Assembly (NCBI RefSeq): GCF_003331055.1
Contig: NZ_PUQD01000022.1
Location: forward strand, 1-64,000
From: Pseudomonas sp. AFG_SD02_1510_Pfu_092
Lineage (GTDB): Bacteria; Pseudomonadota; Gammaproteobacteria; Pseudomonadales; Pseudomonadaceae
Direction: 5' to 3'
Length of the DNA: 64,000 nt
Below are positions 1 to 8,422 of this stretch, piece by piece. How positions within the stretch are numbered: position 1 is the stretch's first letter; every line of letters starts with the position of its first letter. Position numbers and translations under genes: made by a program. The notes under the pieces are model-generated. The model was not told where the DNA came from and searched no databases. It was given only the letters and a program-made list of their open reading frames with translations.

Positions 1-175
1 TGGCACCGGCTACGCCGGTGTTCGCGGCTAAAGCCGCTCCCACAAGTACAGCGTGAGCCCCGGACCTGCGCCGTCCCTGTGGGAGCGGGTTCACCCGCGA
101 AGCAGGCGACGCGGTGGATGGCACCGGCTTCGCCGGTGTTCGCGGCCATGGCCGCTCCCACGGGTACGAGGTCAG
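1..175. repeat. REP-type extragenic palindrome cluster
   Basis: Repeated units of the form CACCGGC..GCCGGTG followed by TTCGCGG..CCGCTCCCAC occur at about 1-47 and 120-165. An oppositely read unit (GTGGGAGCGGGTTCACCCGCGAA) lies at 80-108. These are the short palindromes typical of Pseudomonas REP sequences. They lie downstream of the leftward MocR gene, where they may act as transcription stop or mRNA-stabilising structures (inference). The window begins inside the cluster. Confidence 0.8.
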
Positions 176-197
176 CTCGAAGTGGGCGCAGGGGCGG

Positions 198-1550
198 TCA
201 ACCTGAGGCCCCGGCGGGCCGGCCACAACGCAGCTCCAGCGCCTGGGCCAGGCGCTCCAACGCCAGCTGCAGCTCTCCCGGCTGTTCACCCAGCCATACC
301 AACGCCAGGTACTGCGGGTAACGCCCTTGCAGGCTGAACTGGCTGCCCGGCAGCGCGTGCAGTGCCGTACCGGCCAGCGCTGCAGCAATGCTTTCCCACG
401 GTAGCGGCTGGCGAAAGCGCACCCACAGGCTTCGCCCACCTTCCGGTATCTGCAGGACCACCCGCTGGCCGAACTGCAATTGCAGCGCACGCGCCAGGCA
501 CTGCATGCGTCGTTGCAGGTCCAGGCGCAACCGCACCAGGTGCGCGTCGATCTCGCCTTTGCCCAGCATCTGCGCCAGTGCTTGCAGACGCAGCGGCGCG
601 AACCGAAAGGCACGTTCAGCGAAAGCCCTGGCCAGTGCGACGTCATGACTCAGCACATAGGCATAGGGTGCCTCGGCCCCCACCGCCGCCTCGAACGCCC
701 CCAATACCAGAAGCTGACGGGGGTCGACCCAGTCGCGCAAGCGCGTATTCGGCGGCCCGCTGTAACAGTGCTCACTGTCCAGATCATTTTCCAGCAACCA
801 CACAGGGTGCTGGCCAAGCAACTGGCCAAGTTGCTGTTGCACGTGCAGCGAAAGCAGCCGCCCCTGTGGCATGCCGAGGCACGACGGCATCACCAGCATG
901 CACACCGGCTCGCAGGCCAACAGCCGGGCCAGGGCGCGCAGGTCGGGGTTGCCGCGGCTATCGGGCGGTACCTCCAGTACCCGCATGCCGGCACGCGCCA
1001 GGGTGCGCAACACCTGCCAGCAACAGGGCGAGTGCACCAGCACGGTGCCCCCTTGCAGGGCCAGTGCCGCCAGCAATGTCTCCAGCAACGCGGGGACATC
1101 CGGGGCCAACTGGACGTGCTCGGCCTGCCAGTACTGGTTGGAGGAACGCGTATAGCGTTCGGCCACGGCGTTGCGCAAACGCCCGCTACCCGGTGCTTCC
1201 CAAGGAGAAGTCGTGTAACCACGCTGGCGCGCCAGGCGCCGCTCGTGGCTGAGCAAGGTACGCTCCAGCATCGGTTGCGCCGCCGCGGGTGGCTGCCAGG
1301 GCATGGCCGCCTGCGCCTTGCCCGCGCCCTGGGCGTAATAGCCCGACCTCGGCAGGCATTGCACGCGCCCCTCCTCCTCCAACAGGCTGTAGGCACTCTG
1401 CACGGTGGCCAAGGACACGCGCAACCGCCGGGACAGCACGCGCAGCGAGGGTAGCCGGCTGAAGCCACTCCCCTCCCCTTGGTCGATCAAGGCTTGCAGG
1501 TAACGATAGACCTTGCGGTAGGCAAACTCGCCGGGGACCGATCGCCCCAT
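198..1550 (-). CDS. MocR-type (GntR + aminotransferase-like) regulator lacking the PLP lysine
   Basis: The 450-aa protein has an N-terminal GntR winged helix-turn-helix (about residues 8-75: RLPSLRVLSRRLRVSLATVQSAYSLLE cut into its recognisable helix pattern) joined to a fold-type I aminotransferase-like domain (about 95-440). The domain keeps the acidic motif ENDLDSE, which normally contacts the PLP pyridine nitrogen. Where MocR proteins carry the Schiff-base lysine (family pattern GTFSK) this one reads GAFEA, so the lysine is replaced by alanine. It therefore probably does not bind PLP covalently and may sense another ligand (inference). The ATG overlaps the last base of the upstream 461-aa gene, so the two are probably co-transcribed and translationally coupled. 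The target genes are unknown. Confidence 0.8.
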   Translation of the reverse strand: MGRSVPGEFAYRKVYRYLQALIDQGEGSGFSRLPSLRVLSRRLRVSLATVQSAYSLLEEEGRVQCLPRSGYYAQGAGKAQAAMPWQPPAAAQPMLERTLLSHERRLARQRGYTTSPWEAPGSGRLRNAVAERYTRSSNQYWQAEHVQLAPDVPALLETLLAALALQGGTVLVHSPCCWQVLRTLARAGMRVLEVPPDSRGNPDLRALARLLACEPVCMLVMPSCLGMPQGRLLSLHVQQQLGQLLGQHPVWLLENDLDSEHCYSGPPNTRLRDWVDPRQLLVLGAFEAAVGAEAPYAYVLSHDVALARAFAERAFRFAPLRLQALAQMLGKGEIDAHLVRLRLDLQRRMQCLARALQLQFGQRVVLQIPEGGRSLWVRFRQPLPWESIAAALAGTALHALPGSQFSLQGRYPQYLALVWLGEQPGELQLALERLAQALELRCGRPAGASG

Positions 1551-2935
1551 CAGGGCCGCCTCGCAAGGCCATGCCGACGCGCCGAAGCCTGTCGCGGCAA
1601 CAACTTCAGCTGCAGATCGCGGCGGGCCAGATGATTCATCAGGCGCCAGGCGGCCAGCGGCAGGCGCCCGTCATAGACTGCGCGAAGTTGCACCAGCGGC
1701 AGGCCACTGGTGTTCACCAGCCAGTTTTTCACCGCCTCGGGGCAGGGTTTGCCTTGCAAGGCGCGGTGCAGGTAAGGCAAGGCCACCAGCATGTCGGCAT
1801 GCCGGCATTGCAGAAACCGCTCGAGGTTTTTCCCTTGCCTGGCGAACGGGCTCAGCAGCAGACACTCCTGCTGGATCTGGTTCAGCCCGTAGGCCTTGCC
1901 GAGCGGCATCGTCTGCATGTCGCGCTGTGGGTTATCGCCTGGCTGGCCCGCCAAACGCAGCGCAGGGCGACTGGCCTTCGGCTCCAGGCTGCGTGCGTGC
2001 AGTTCGCGCAACTGCACCGAAGCCGAGGGTTCGACGAACGCCGCCAGGGGCCAATCATCCTCAACGACCTCGAAGTAACCCCCAAGCACAAGGTCAAGCT
2101 GCTGCGCTTCGGGGGCTGGGGGCAGCAAGTCGTCGATGGCAATCACCCGCACCGGCGTAACCTGCGGCGCATCCCCTGATGCCGGCTGTTTCACCGCGCC
2201 CAGCGGTTTGCCGACGACACCGTGCAGCCGACCCAGCCGTTGCGCCAGCGCTGCCACGCAGTGATGCACCACATGGGGTCCGCGCTCTCCGGCCAGACGC
2301 AGGCTGCGCCTGGCCCAGGCCAGGTAGCGCAGGCGCTGGCGTGCGGGGATGGCGGTGATCAATACATCTGTCGGTGCCTGCGCCTGCAGCGCAAAGCCCA
2401 CGGCACTCGCCAGTTCCAGGTGCAGGCGGCTCCCCAGCAGTGCTTCAGGCCTGGCGTCGACCAGGTGGCCGAACATCAGCATGGCGTCCCTCGCCAGCAG
2501 CCAGCGTTCGGCGGTGGCACTGCGCTGTCGGCTGAACGGCACCACTTCACGCCCCTCGATCATCTGCAGTTGCACCCGCGGGTCGTCCTGCATGAACAGC
2601 GTACTGAAGCTGCGTTCATGGCTTTCCAGCGTGGTGTTTGCCGCTGCGGGCAGGCTGACCACCAGCACCCGTAACTGGAAGGTAACCGGCGCACGCATGG
2701 CGATGCTCAGTTGCGCCGCACGCAGCATGGCCAGCAGCCGCGCGCTATGGCGATCGTGGCCGTGCAGCACCAGCAAGCGGAAGGTGCCGATGTATTCGGG
2801 GCCGCCTGCGGCAACCAGCAGCCGTTGGATCAGCAACTGCAAGGAAGCACGCTGTGCTTGTGACATGTGATTGAGCAAGCGCTCAAGTACTTGCTGGTAG
2901 ATATAGTGCATTGCCTGGTCGTGAATAGCAGTCAC
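1550..2935 (-). CDS. Conserved-looking protein of unknown function, coupled to the MocR regulator
   Basis: A 461-aa protein with no signal peptide or membrane segment, rich in Leu, Ala and Arg, and ending in a basic tail (RQASARRHGLARRP). I recognise no domain or catalytic motif. Its stop overlaps the start of the MocR-like gene by one base, so the pair behaves as a two-gene operon and the protein may work with that regulator. Codon use matches the neighbouring genes, which supports it as a real gene. The start ATG at 2935 has only a weak upstream purine stretch, and a slightly shorter protein beginning at a later Met (MHYIYQQ) is possible. I assign no function. Confidence 0.65.
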   Translation of the reverse strand: MTAIHDQAMHYIYQQVLERLLNHMSQAQRASLQLLIQRLLVAAGGPEYIGTFRLLVLHGHDRHSARLLAMLRAAQLSIAMRAPVTFQLRVLVVSLPAAANTTLESHERSFSTLFMQDDPRVQLQMIEGREVVPFSRQRSATAERWLLARDAMLMFGHLVDARPEALLGSRLHLELASAVGFALQAQAPTDVLITAIPARQRLRYLAWARRSLRLAGERGPHVVHHCVAALAQRLGRLHGVVGKPLGAVKQPASGDAPQVTPVRVIAIDDLLPPAPEAQQLDLVLGGYFEVVEDDWPLAAFVEPSASVQLRELHARSLEPKASRPALRLAGQPGDNPQRDMQTMPLGKAYGLNQIQQECLLLSPFARQGKNLERFLQCRHADMLVALPYLHRALQGKPCPEAVKNWLVNTSGLPLVQLRAVYDGRLPLAAWRLMNHLARRDLQLKLLPRQASARRHGLARRP

Positions 2936-3395
2936 GAAATCACCTCATCAACTTCATGCAGCCAGCACCGGCCGAACAGGAAACCTGAACGGCAATAGGT
3001 ACCGAACTTGTCCAGAAGAAATTTCCTACAACTAAATGAAAGTAATGACGTAACCAGTCACTGTCGCCATGCCATCGAGAAGAACCCCTCATCACGGCGC
3101 CCTGGCGCCGCCTCACACCACCCTGGCCCGCGCACAGCCATACTCATATCACGCTCCTTGCGCAAACTGTCACTGCGCCATTATCGAGGGATACCGAGCG
3201 AATGGAAGATACAGATAATGGTAAAAAAACCATTCAGAAGAGACGGGAAAGCACATTGACTGCAAGGCACGAACAGTTCAAGTCAAAAAGCTTGGCGGGA
3301 TATTGCGAAGATCAAAAATCAATCGATTTTAATGTAATCTGCTTCGCTATTTTTTGTAGGAAACTTCTTTAATACAGCAGCCGTTCTGTATAGCC
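2936..3395. other. AT-richer intergenic region without a convincing gene
   Basis: About 460 bp between a leftward operon and the 3' end of the leftward quinone-oxidoreductase-like gene. The composition is clearly more AT-rich than the surroundings. It holds a small inverted repeat AATGGT/ACCATT at 3217-3234. Imperfect GCGAAG/CTTCGC arms around 3305-3347 are followed by a T run. An 83-codon ORF at 3008-3259 has no ribosome binding site and unlike codon use, so I do not call it. The promoter of the unknown 461-aa gene should lie here. Confidence 0.5.
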
Positions 3396-3396
3396 A

Positions 3397-3426
3397 CAAA
3401 AACCCGGGACGGTGCCCGGGTTTTGT
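3397..3426 (-). terminator. Rho-independent terminator after the quinone-oxidoreductase-like gene
   Basis: The arms AAAACCCGGG and CCCGGGTTTT enclose a short loop and are flanked on both sides by A/T tracts. Read leftward, the hairpin ends in a run of five T just after the stop codon at 3438. The symmetry could also stop rightward transcription. Confidence 0.8.
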
Positions 3427-3437
3427 GCAAACCGTCG

Positions 3438-4460
3438 TCAGTGTTGTGCCATGTCCAGCACGACGCGCCCGCCGCAGGGGCATTGGTCCATGTAACGATG
3501 CGCCTCCACCACCTGCTCGAACGGGTACACCTTGATGATCTGCGGTGTCAGCAACTGGTCGGCGGTGAACTGGTTGATATCGCGCAGGGCGCGCTGCAGC
3601 GCCACCTGGTCCTGGCTGATGCCCAGCTCCGGCTTGCCGGTGAAGTTGCCGATGCAATGCACATAGAACTGGATGTTCTTCTGGAACGCCGCGCAGGCCG
3701 GGAACGGCGTCTGGTTGCCGCCCTGCAGGCCATAAAGCACCAGGCTGCCACGCGGCGCCAGCACATCGCCGAGCAGCGACATCTGCGGCCCGCCCATGCC
3801 ATCGAGGACCATGTCGACGCCACGGCCATCGGTGTACTTGCCGATCTGCAGCAGCAGGTCCTGCTCTTCGGTGACAATCACCTTGTCGGCGCCCAGGCCC
3901 AGCAGGTATTCACGCTGTTCCGCCTCCTTGGTGGCGGCGAACACCTTCAACCCCAGGGCCTTGCCCAGTTGCACGAACGCCGGGCCCGCGCAGTGGCTGG
4001 CGTCGGTAACCAGCGCAGTCTGCCCGGCCTTGGCCCGGGCCAGGTCGACGTAGGCGAAATAGGCGATCAGCAGCGGCGTGTAGTGCACGCTGGCCTCGAT
4101 CGGGGTGAGCACATCCGGGTAGCGGGTGATGGCCATCCGCGGCAGCACGATGACATCGCCATACACCGGGTGGTCGTTGGCACTGGTGGCCGGGAAGCTG
4201 GCAACCCGGTCGCCCACGGCAATGTCCTCGACCCCTTCGCCGACCGCGGTCACCACCCCGGCCATCTCGTGGCCGATCCCCGCCGGCAGGCGTGCCTGGG
4301 AAGGCGCCAGGTTCTGGCGCCAGAGCACGTCATACCAGCTGACGCCAACCGCCTCGACGCGGATCTGCACCTCGTCGGCAGCGGGTGACGGTTCGGCCTG
4401 CTCCTCGCAACGGAGCACATCGGCAGCGCCGAACTTGTGGAAACGGATCATGCGGGACAT
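3438..4460 (-). CDS. Zinc-independent MDR-family alcohol dehydrogenase / NADPH:quinone oxidoreductase
   Basis: The 340-aa protein belongs to the medium-chain dehydrogenase/reductase superfamily. An N-terminal GroES-like domain (about residues 1-130, with GIGHEMAGVV and a GDRV turn) is followed by a Rossmann NAD(P)H-binding domain (about 140-300). The Cys ligands of the structural zinc are absent, as in quinone oxidoreductase-like members. The reaction is probably NADPH-dependent reduction of a quinone or reactive carbonyl in the cytosol; the substrate cannot be read from the sequence. It is divergent from the LysR gene at 4667 with about 200 bp between them, the usual layout for a LysR target. 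A strong terminator follows it. Confidence 0.82.
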   Translation of the reverse strand: MSRMIRFHKFGAADVLRCEEQAEPSPAADEVQIRVEAVGVSWYDVLWRQNLAPSQARLPAGIGHEMAGVVTAVGEGVEDIAVGDRVASFPATSANDHPVYGDVIVLPRMAITRYPDVLTPIEASVHYTPLLIAYFAYVDLARAKAGQTALVTDASHCAGPAFVQLGKALGLKVFAATKEAEQREYLLGLGADKVIVTEEQDLLLQIGKYTDGRGVDMVLDGMGGPQMSLLGDVLAPRGSLVLYGLQGGNQTPFPACAAFQKNIQFYVHCIGNFTGKPELGISQDQVALQRALRDINQFTADQLLTPQIIKVYPFEQVVEAHRYMDQCPCGGRVVLDMAQH

Positions 4461-4666
4461 CGCATACCTCGCCTTTGTGAACCTCTAATTACCACGGACT
4501 TTATCCGGGCTTTGCCGGTTAGACCATCAGTGGTCATTAATAGTCGACATGCTTGTCATCGATTGGGCACCCGACTTTCCCTGCGATTGGTCCCCGTAAA
4601 CCCGTGCAGGGTACCAGCCTTTGGCCTTAAGATTCACCCCTGCCCCACTTTAGGCGAAGCGCACCG
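4461..4666. promoter_or_regulatory. Divergent control region between the MDR gene and the LysR gene
   Basis: A 206-bp intergenic region holding both promoters. A partly symmetric AT-rich stretch around 4528-4555 (CATCAGTGGTCATTAATAGT) is a plausible LysR-type site because it has a T-N-A-like core. I could not define exact promoter elements. Confidence 0.45.
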
Positions 4667-5581
4667 ATGAATCGCAACGACCTGCGTCGCGTAGACCTCA
4701 ACCTGCTGATCGTGTTCGAAACGCTGATGCACGAGCGCAGCGTGACCCGTGCCGCGGAAAAGCTGTTCCTCGGCCAGCCCGCCATCAGCGCGGCACTGTC
4801 GCGCCTGCGCAACCTGTTCGACGACCCGCTGTTCGTGCGCACCGGCCGCAGCATGGAGCCCTCTGCGCGGGCGCACGAAATCTTCGCCCTGTTGTCGCCG
4901 GCGCTGGACTCGATTTCCACCGCGGTCAGCCGCGCCGCCGAGTTCGACCCGGCCACCAGCAATGCGGTGTTTCGCATCGGCCTGTCGGACGACGCCGAAT
5001 TCGCCCTGTTGCCGCAGCTGCTCAAGCGCATCCGCGCCGAAGCGCCGGGTATCGTGCTGGTGGTGCGCCGGGTCAATTACCTGCTGATGCCGACCCTGCT
5101 GGCGTCCGGCGAGATCTCGGTGGGGGTCAGCTACACCAGCGAATTGCCGGCCAACGCCAAGCGCAAGGTGCTGCGCCGCAGCATGCCGAAACTGCTGCGC
5201 GCCGACAGCGTGCCCGGCACCATCACCCTGGATGACTTCTGCGCGCGGCCGCATGCGCTGGTGTCGTTTGCCGGCGACCTGTCGGGGTTCATCGACGAGG
5301 CGCTGGAGGAGATTGGCCGCAAGCGCCACGTGGTACTGGCAGTGCCGCAGTTCAACGGGCTGGGGAGCTTGCTGGCGGGCACCGATATCGTCGCCACGGT
5401 GCCGGACTACACGGCCGATGCGCTGACGGCCGCAGGCGGGTTGCGTGCCGAGGACCTGCCGCTGGCGGTGCGCAGTTTCGAGCTGCATATGGCCTGGCGC
5501 GGGGCGCAGGACAATGACCCGGCGGAGCGGTGGTTGCGGTCGCGGATACAGATGTTCTTCGGGGATCCGGATAGTCTTTGA
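4667..5581 (+). CDS. LysR-family transcriptional regulator
   Basis: A 304-aa protein with the LysR winged helix-turn-helix at residues 5-65 (DLNLLIVFETLMHERSVTRA, then QPAISAALSRLR), followed by an effector-binding domain of periplasmic-binding-protein type (about 90-300). The length is normal for the family. It is divergent from the MDR oxidoreductase gene and is the likely regulator of it and of itself (inference from layout). The effector is not predictable. Confidence 0.88.
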   Translation: MNRNDLRRVDLNLLIVFETLMHERSVTRAAEKLFLGQPAISAALSRLRNLFDDPLFVRTGRSMEPSARAHEIFALLSPALDSISTAVSRAAEFDPATSNAVFRIGLSDDAEFALLPQLLKRIRAEAPGIVLVVRRVNYLLMPTLLASGEISVGVSYTSELPANAKRKVLRRSMPKLLRADSVPGTITLDDFCARPHALVSFAGDLSGFIDEALEEIGRKRHVVLAVPQFNGLGSLLAGTDIVATVPDYTADALTAAGGLRAEDLPLAVRSFELHMAWRGAQDNDPAERWLRSRIQMFFGDPDSL

Positions 5582-6076
5582 GCGAATTCCACCAAGATCT
5601 ATGAAACCCATTAAATACAGCAACATACGGACATAGTTAATCCAGTCCCGTCCGTCGAGCTCCACCCTTTTCCAGCGTACTGGGGATATCGTTTGGGGTA
5701 CTTTTCCTTCTACTGAAAAACGATACCCCCAGATTATGCCTACCGATCCCGCACCAGCGTTCCGGCGAAAACTCAGCGATGCCTTGGGGGATTGAGGTCG
5801 AGATGCCTGGAGATGGCAGAGCAGACGGAGGTCTGACCATCCAAAGCGACGGTCGAGGGCTGACCGTCGCTATCCGACCGAAGCTGCCCTTCAGTGTTAA
5901 CAGCTAACGGCTAGAAGCTGCCCCCCGCAATAGACACCCAAGCCTACAGGCTACTGGTTGTGCTTCGCTGCCTGCCAAATTCCCATAGATGCTACTGGTA
6001 ATATCTAGCAAGCACGACCCCATTAAACCTGAGCCCTATCCTGTGGCCGCCCGCAGGCATACGCCCGACAGCTAGC
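5582..6076. other. Non-coding stretch with two strong inverted repeats
   Basis: About 495 bp between the rightward LysR gene and the leftward IclR gene, with no credible ORF. It contains a long-arm inverted repeat: GGGGATATCGTTT at 5682-5694 pairs with AAACGATACCCC at 5718-5729 with one bulged base. It also has a perfect 10-bp hairpin AGCGACGGTC/GACCGTCGCT at 5845-5871 with a 7-nt loop. Neither is followed by a T run. They may be remnants of repetitive extragenic elements or transcription-end structures for the two converging genes. Confidence 0.55.
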
Positions 6077-6793
6077 TTATTGAGCCGATTCGAATTCCAA
6101 TGACGCAGACTTGAAGCCCAAGCTTCGCATCAGATCACGTGCCGCCTCGAAGAACATGGGCTTGAGGCTTTCGGCGTACTCTTCAGTTAAACGACTCGCA
6201 GGCCCTGAAATGACAAGGGCACCCATGAGTTCCTGCTGAGCACCGTAGATGGGCAGCGCCATCGAAGCTGCATGAGGGTCCGTTGCGCCTTTGGAGTAGT
6301 ACGGTTTTTGCAGGGCAATGCCGATTTGATAAGGAGCGCGCAAGGCCTGCGCACCCGCGGCCTCATCCATCGGACGCATGTCACCAGGTTGCAGGTTCAG
6401 ACGCAGTCGATGCGAAGAATTAACCCGGTACTGACACATCCGATACGCACCATGACGCACATAGAAGGAAGCAGTTTCGCCCGACTGTTCAGCCAGATAA
6501 TGCAAACGTGGCATCACGTGCTTTTCGAGGTCTAGCGCCTCCTGGTACACGGCGTTCAAACGCATGACTTCGCTCGCCAACTGATAGCGACCATCGGCCA
6601 TGCGCGTAATGAAACCATGGTTCTCCAGAGACACCATCAATCGCATGATCGTGCTCTTGATAAGCCCGGTACGCTCAACCAGCTCGACAAGGCTCAGCGC
6701 AGAGTCGCCTATCTGAAAAGCGGTTAGCACGGTCAAAACTCGGTCTGCCGATGCCACACCATTCACCGCTGGACGCGGCCGCGCTATTGCCAT
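6077..6793 (-). CDS. IclR-family transcriptional regulator
   Basis: A 238-aa protein with an N-terminal winged helix-turn-helix (about residues 10-70: SLVELVERTGLIKSTIMRLM) and the C-terminal IclR effector domain (about 85-235, including the MALPIYGAQQELMGALVISG segment). I chose the ATG at 6793 because GAGG lies 9 nt upstream; the longer ORF begins with TTG and runs through this ribosome site. It probably controls the adjacent catabolic genes, since a palindrome upstream of the lactonase gene recurs upstream of the dehydrogenase gene. The inducer is unknown, probably a sugar acid or aromatic-derived acid. Confidence 0.87.
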   Translation of the reverse strand: MAIARPRPAVNGVASADRVLTVLTAFQIGDSALSLVELVERTGLIKSTIMRLMVSLENHGFITRMADGRYQLASEVMRLNAVYQEALDLEKHVMPRLHYLAEQSGETASFYVRHGAYRMCQYRVNSSHRLRLNLQPGDMRPMDEAAGAQALRAPYQIGIALQKPYYSKGATDPHAASMALPIYGAQQELMGALVISGPASRLTEEYAESLKPMFFEAARDLMRSLGFKSASLEFESAQ

Positions 6794-6902
6794 TTGCAAA
6801 ACCTCACACGATTGAGGCCCTCCATTCAACGCGAGGGCATGAAAACCTCATTATCCGACAACGGTCGCCCCCCGCCAACGTAACATGGGCCGTGGGCCAG
6901 AT

Positions 6903-6938
6903 AAAAAGCCAGCAGGGCAATTTCTGCGCCTGCTGGCA
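6903..6938 (-). terminator. Intrinsic terminator, leftward
   Basis: CCAGCAGG at 6909-6916 pairs with CCTGCTGG at 6929-6936, with further GCA/TGC pairing in the loop. Read leftward it is followed by CTTTTTATCT. It sits just past the stop codon of the small open frame at 6944-7141, so it marks the end of an otherwise unannotated leftward transcript. Confidence 0.7.
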
Positions 6939-6943
6939 GGAGG

Positions 6944-7141
6944 TCAATCGTTTTTCCATGAGGGTATGTTCAGCGCATTAAGGGCACTGGCTACCCGCTT
7001 TCGATCAGGGCTTACCGTCAGCAAGGCACCTTCCTCCTGGGTAATGGTGTAGGTGGCGCAGGCTTCCACTGGAACGGCCTGACCTGCGGCCGTTGCCCAG
7101 CGACCTGAAACTACGTAGCCATTACACCGAGCGCTATGGCA
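6944..7141 (-). pseudogene. Remnant of a small leftward gene (65 open codons, no start)
   Basis: The frame reads CHSARCNGYVVSGRWATAAG and continues through a sensible polar sequence (VPVEACATYTITQEEG, VSPDRKRVASALNALNIPSW) to a TGA, then a clear terminator. A TGA at 7142-7144 closes the frame upstream and no ATG, GTG or TTG lies in front of the conserved-looking part. I read it as the surviving 3' end of a small gene whose 5' end was lost or frameshifted. I do not recognise the family. A start in a shifted frame or a sequencing error are alternatives. Confidence 0.45.
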
Positions 7142-7361
7142 TCAGGTCGGCCTGAGCAGACAAGCCTATGACGCTGCCGCCTGTTGCAAGAGCAATGCGG
7201 CAGATCGAAGGTAAGGATTTCAAGAAAAAGACTCCAGGGATCGCTGCTATTATTTTGAAACGCCATTTCCTTTACGTGAACTCAGATTACCCCGCAATCG
7301 TCAACCGCCGCACAGAGCCGCGCTTAAAATAAGGAACACCCGCCGAATTTGCTTCACCCTT

Positions 7362-7424
7362 CGTCCGATTATGGTTTATTTTGCAACGTCGTTGCATTAT
7401 ACAAATCAAAACAACAATCGGACG
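7362..7424 (+). promoter_or_regulatory. Operator/promoter of the lactonase-permease operon (probable IclR site)
   Basis: A near-perfect 15-bp palindrome TGCAACG-T-CGTTGCA lies at 7382-7396 and is directly followed by TTAT. It is bracketed by perfect 9-bp outer arms CGTCCGATT (7362-7370) and AATCGGACG (7416-7424). The inner palindrome recurs as TGCAACACCGTTTCA at 11882-11896 before the dehydrogenase gene. The position 60-95 bp before the lactonase start fits an IclR-type operator (inference). Confidence 0.6.
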
Positions 7425-7456
7425 CTCAGGCGTCCCCCGGCCCTGCAGGAGCGCCC

Positions 7457-8377
7457 ATGAGCTTCTTTGCTGCCCCGCCAACCGTGGAAACTACGGTATT
7501 CACTCGCCTGCCCGACTGCTTCCGCGACCCGCGCCCGACTGCCTGGGCCAATGCCAACCGCCAGGGCCGAGCCATCGATTCGTTCCTCGAAGGCCCATCG
7601 TTCGATCGCCAAGGCCGCCTCTACGTGACCGACATCCCCAACGGGCGAATTTTCCGCATCTCGCCCCAAGGCGAATGGGAATTGGTGTGCCAGTACGATG
7701 GTTGGCCGAACGGCCTGAAGATTCACCAGGACGGGCGCATCTTCATCACCGACTACAAGCGCGGGATCATGGTGCTCGATCCAGAATCAGGCGCCATCGA
7801 GGCATTGCTCGACTCGGCAGGATCCGAAGGCTTCAAAGGCGTCAACGACTTGGTGTTCGCACCCAATGGCGACCTGTATTTCACCGACCAGGGCCAGACC
7901 GGGCTGCAGGATGCCAGCGGCCGCGTATACAAGCTCGACATCAGCGGCAACCTGACCTGCTTGCTGGGCACTATTCCCAGCCCCAATGGCATCGTCTACG
8001 ACCCCCATCTCAACCACCTGCTGGTAGCCGTGACCCGTGCCCAGCAGATCTGGCGCGTTCCCCTGGGCAACGGCTCGATCATCGGCAAGGTCGGCGTGTT
8101 CGCCCAACTGCACGGCGGGCTGGGTGGGCCTGACGGCTTGGCCCTGGACGCCCAGAGCAACCTGTACATCGCCCACACCGGTTTCGGTTCGGTGTGGAAG
8201 TTGTCAAAAGTCGCGGAACCTCTGGAACGTATCGCCTCCTGCGCCGGCATCAGCAATACCAACCTGGCCTTTGGCGGCGACGACGGCCAGACCTTGTTCA
8301 TCACCGAATCCGAGACGGGCAGCATCCTGCAGGTCAGGACCAAGGCCCCAGGCCTTGCGATGTTCTCGCACAGCTGA
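7457..8377 (+). CDS. SMP-30/gluconolactonase-like lactonase
   Basis: A 306-aa protein of the SMP-30/LRE/gluconolactonase six-bladed beta-propeller family. Typical blade motifs are EGPSFDRQGRLYVTDIPNGR near the start (metal-binding Glu), NDLVFAPNGDLYFTD in the middle and PNGIVYDP / GGPDGLALDAQSNLYIA later. Family members hydrolyse sugar-acid or other lactones with a divalent metal. I chose ATG 7457 because AGGA lies about 7 nt upstream; the longer frame starting at 7349 runs through the operator. It is followed after 45 bp by an MFS permease, so the pair probably imports and processes one lactone-forming substrate. No signal peptide, so cytosolic. Confidence 0.85.
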   Translation: MSFFAAPPTVETTVFTRLPDCFRDPRPTAWANANRQGRAIDSFLEGPSFDRQGRLYVTDIPNGRIFRISPQGEWELVCQYDGWPNGLKIHQDGRIFITDYKRGIMVLDPESGAIEALLDSAGSEGFKGVNDLVFAPNGDLYFTDQGQTGLQDASGRVYKLDISGNLTCLLGTIPSPNGIVYDPHLNHLLVAVTRAQQIWRVPLGNGSIIGKVGVFAQLHGGLGGPDGLALDAQSNLYIAHTGFGSVWKLSKVAEPLERIASCAGISNTNLAFGGDDGQTLFITESETGSILQVRTKAPGLAMFSHS

Positions 8378-8422
8378 CAACGCCCAGCCTCACTGACAAC
8401 AACTACAAGAAGACCAGACGAC

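Noticed and set aside
3008..3259. Possible 83-aa gene
   Set aside because: No ribosome binding site, composition unlike neighbours and no recognisable sequence.
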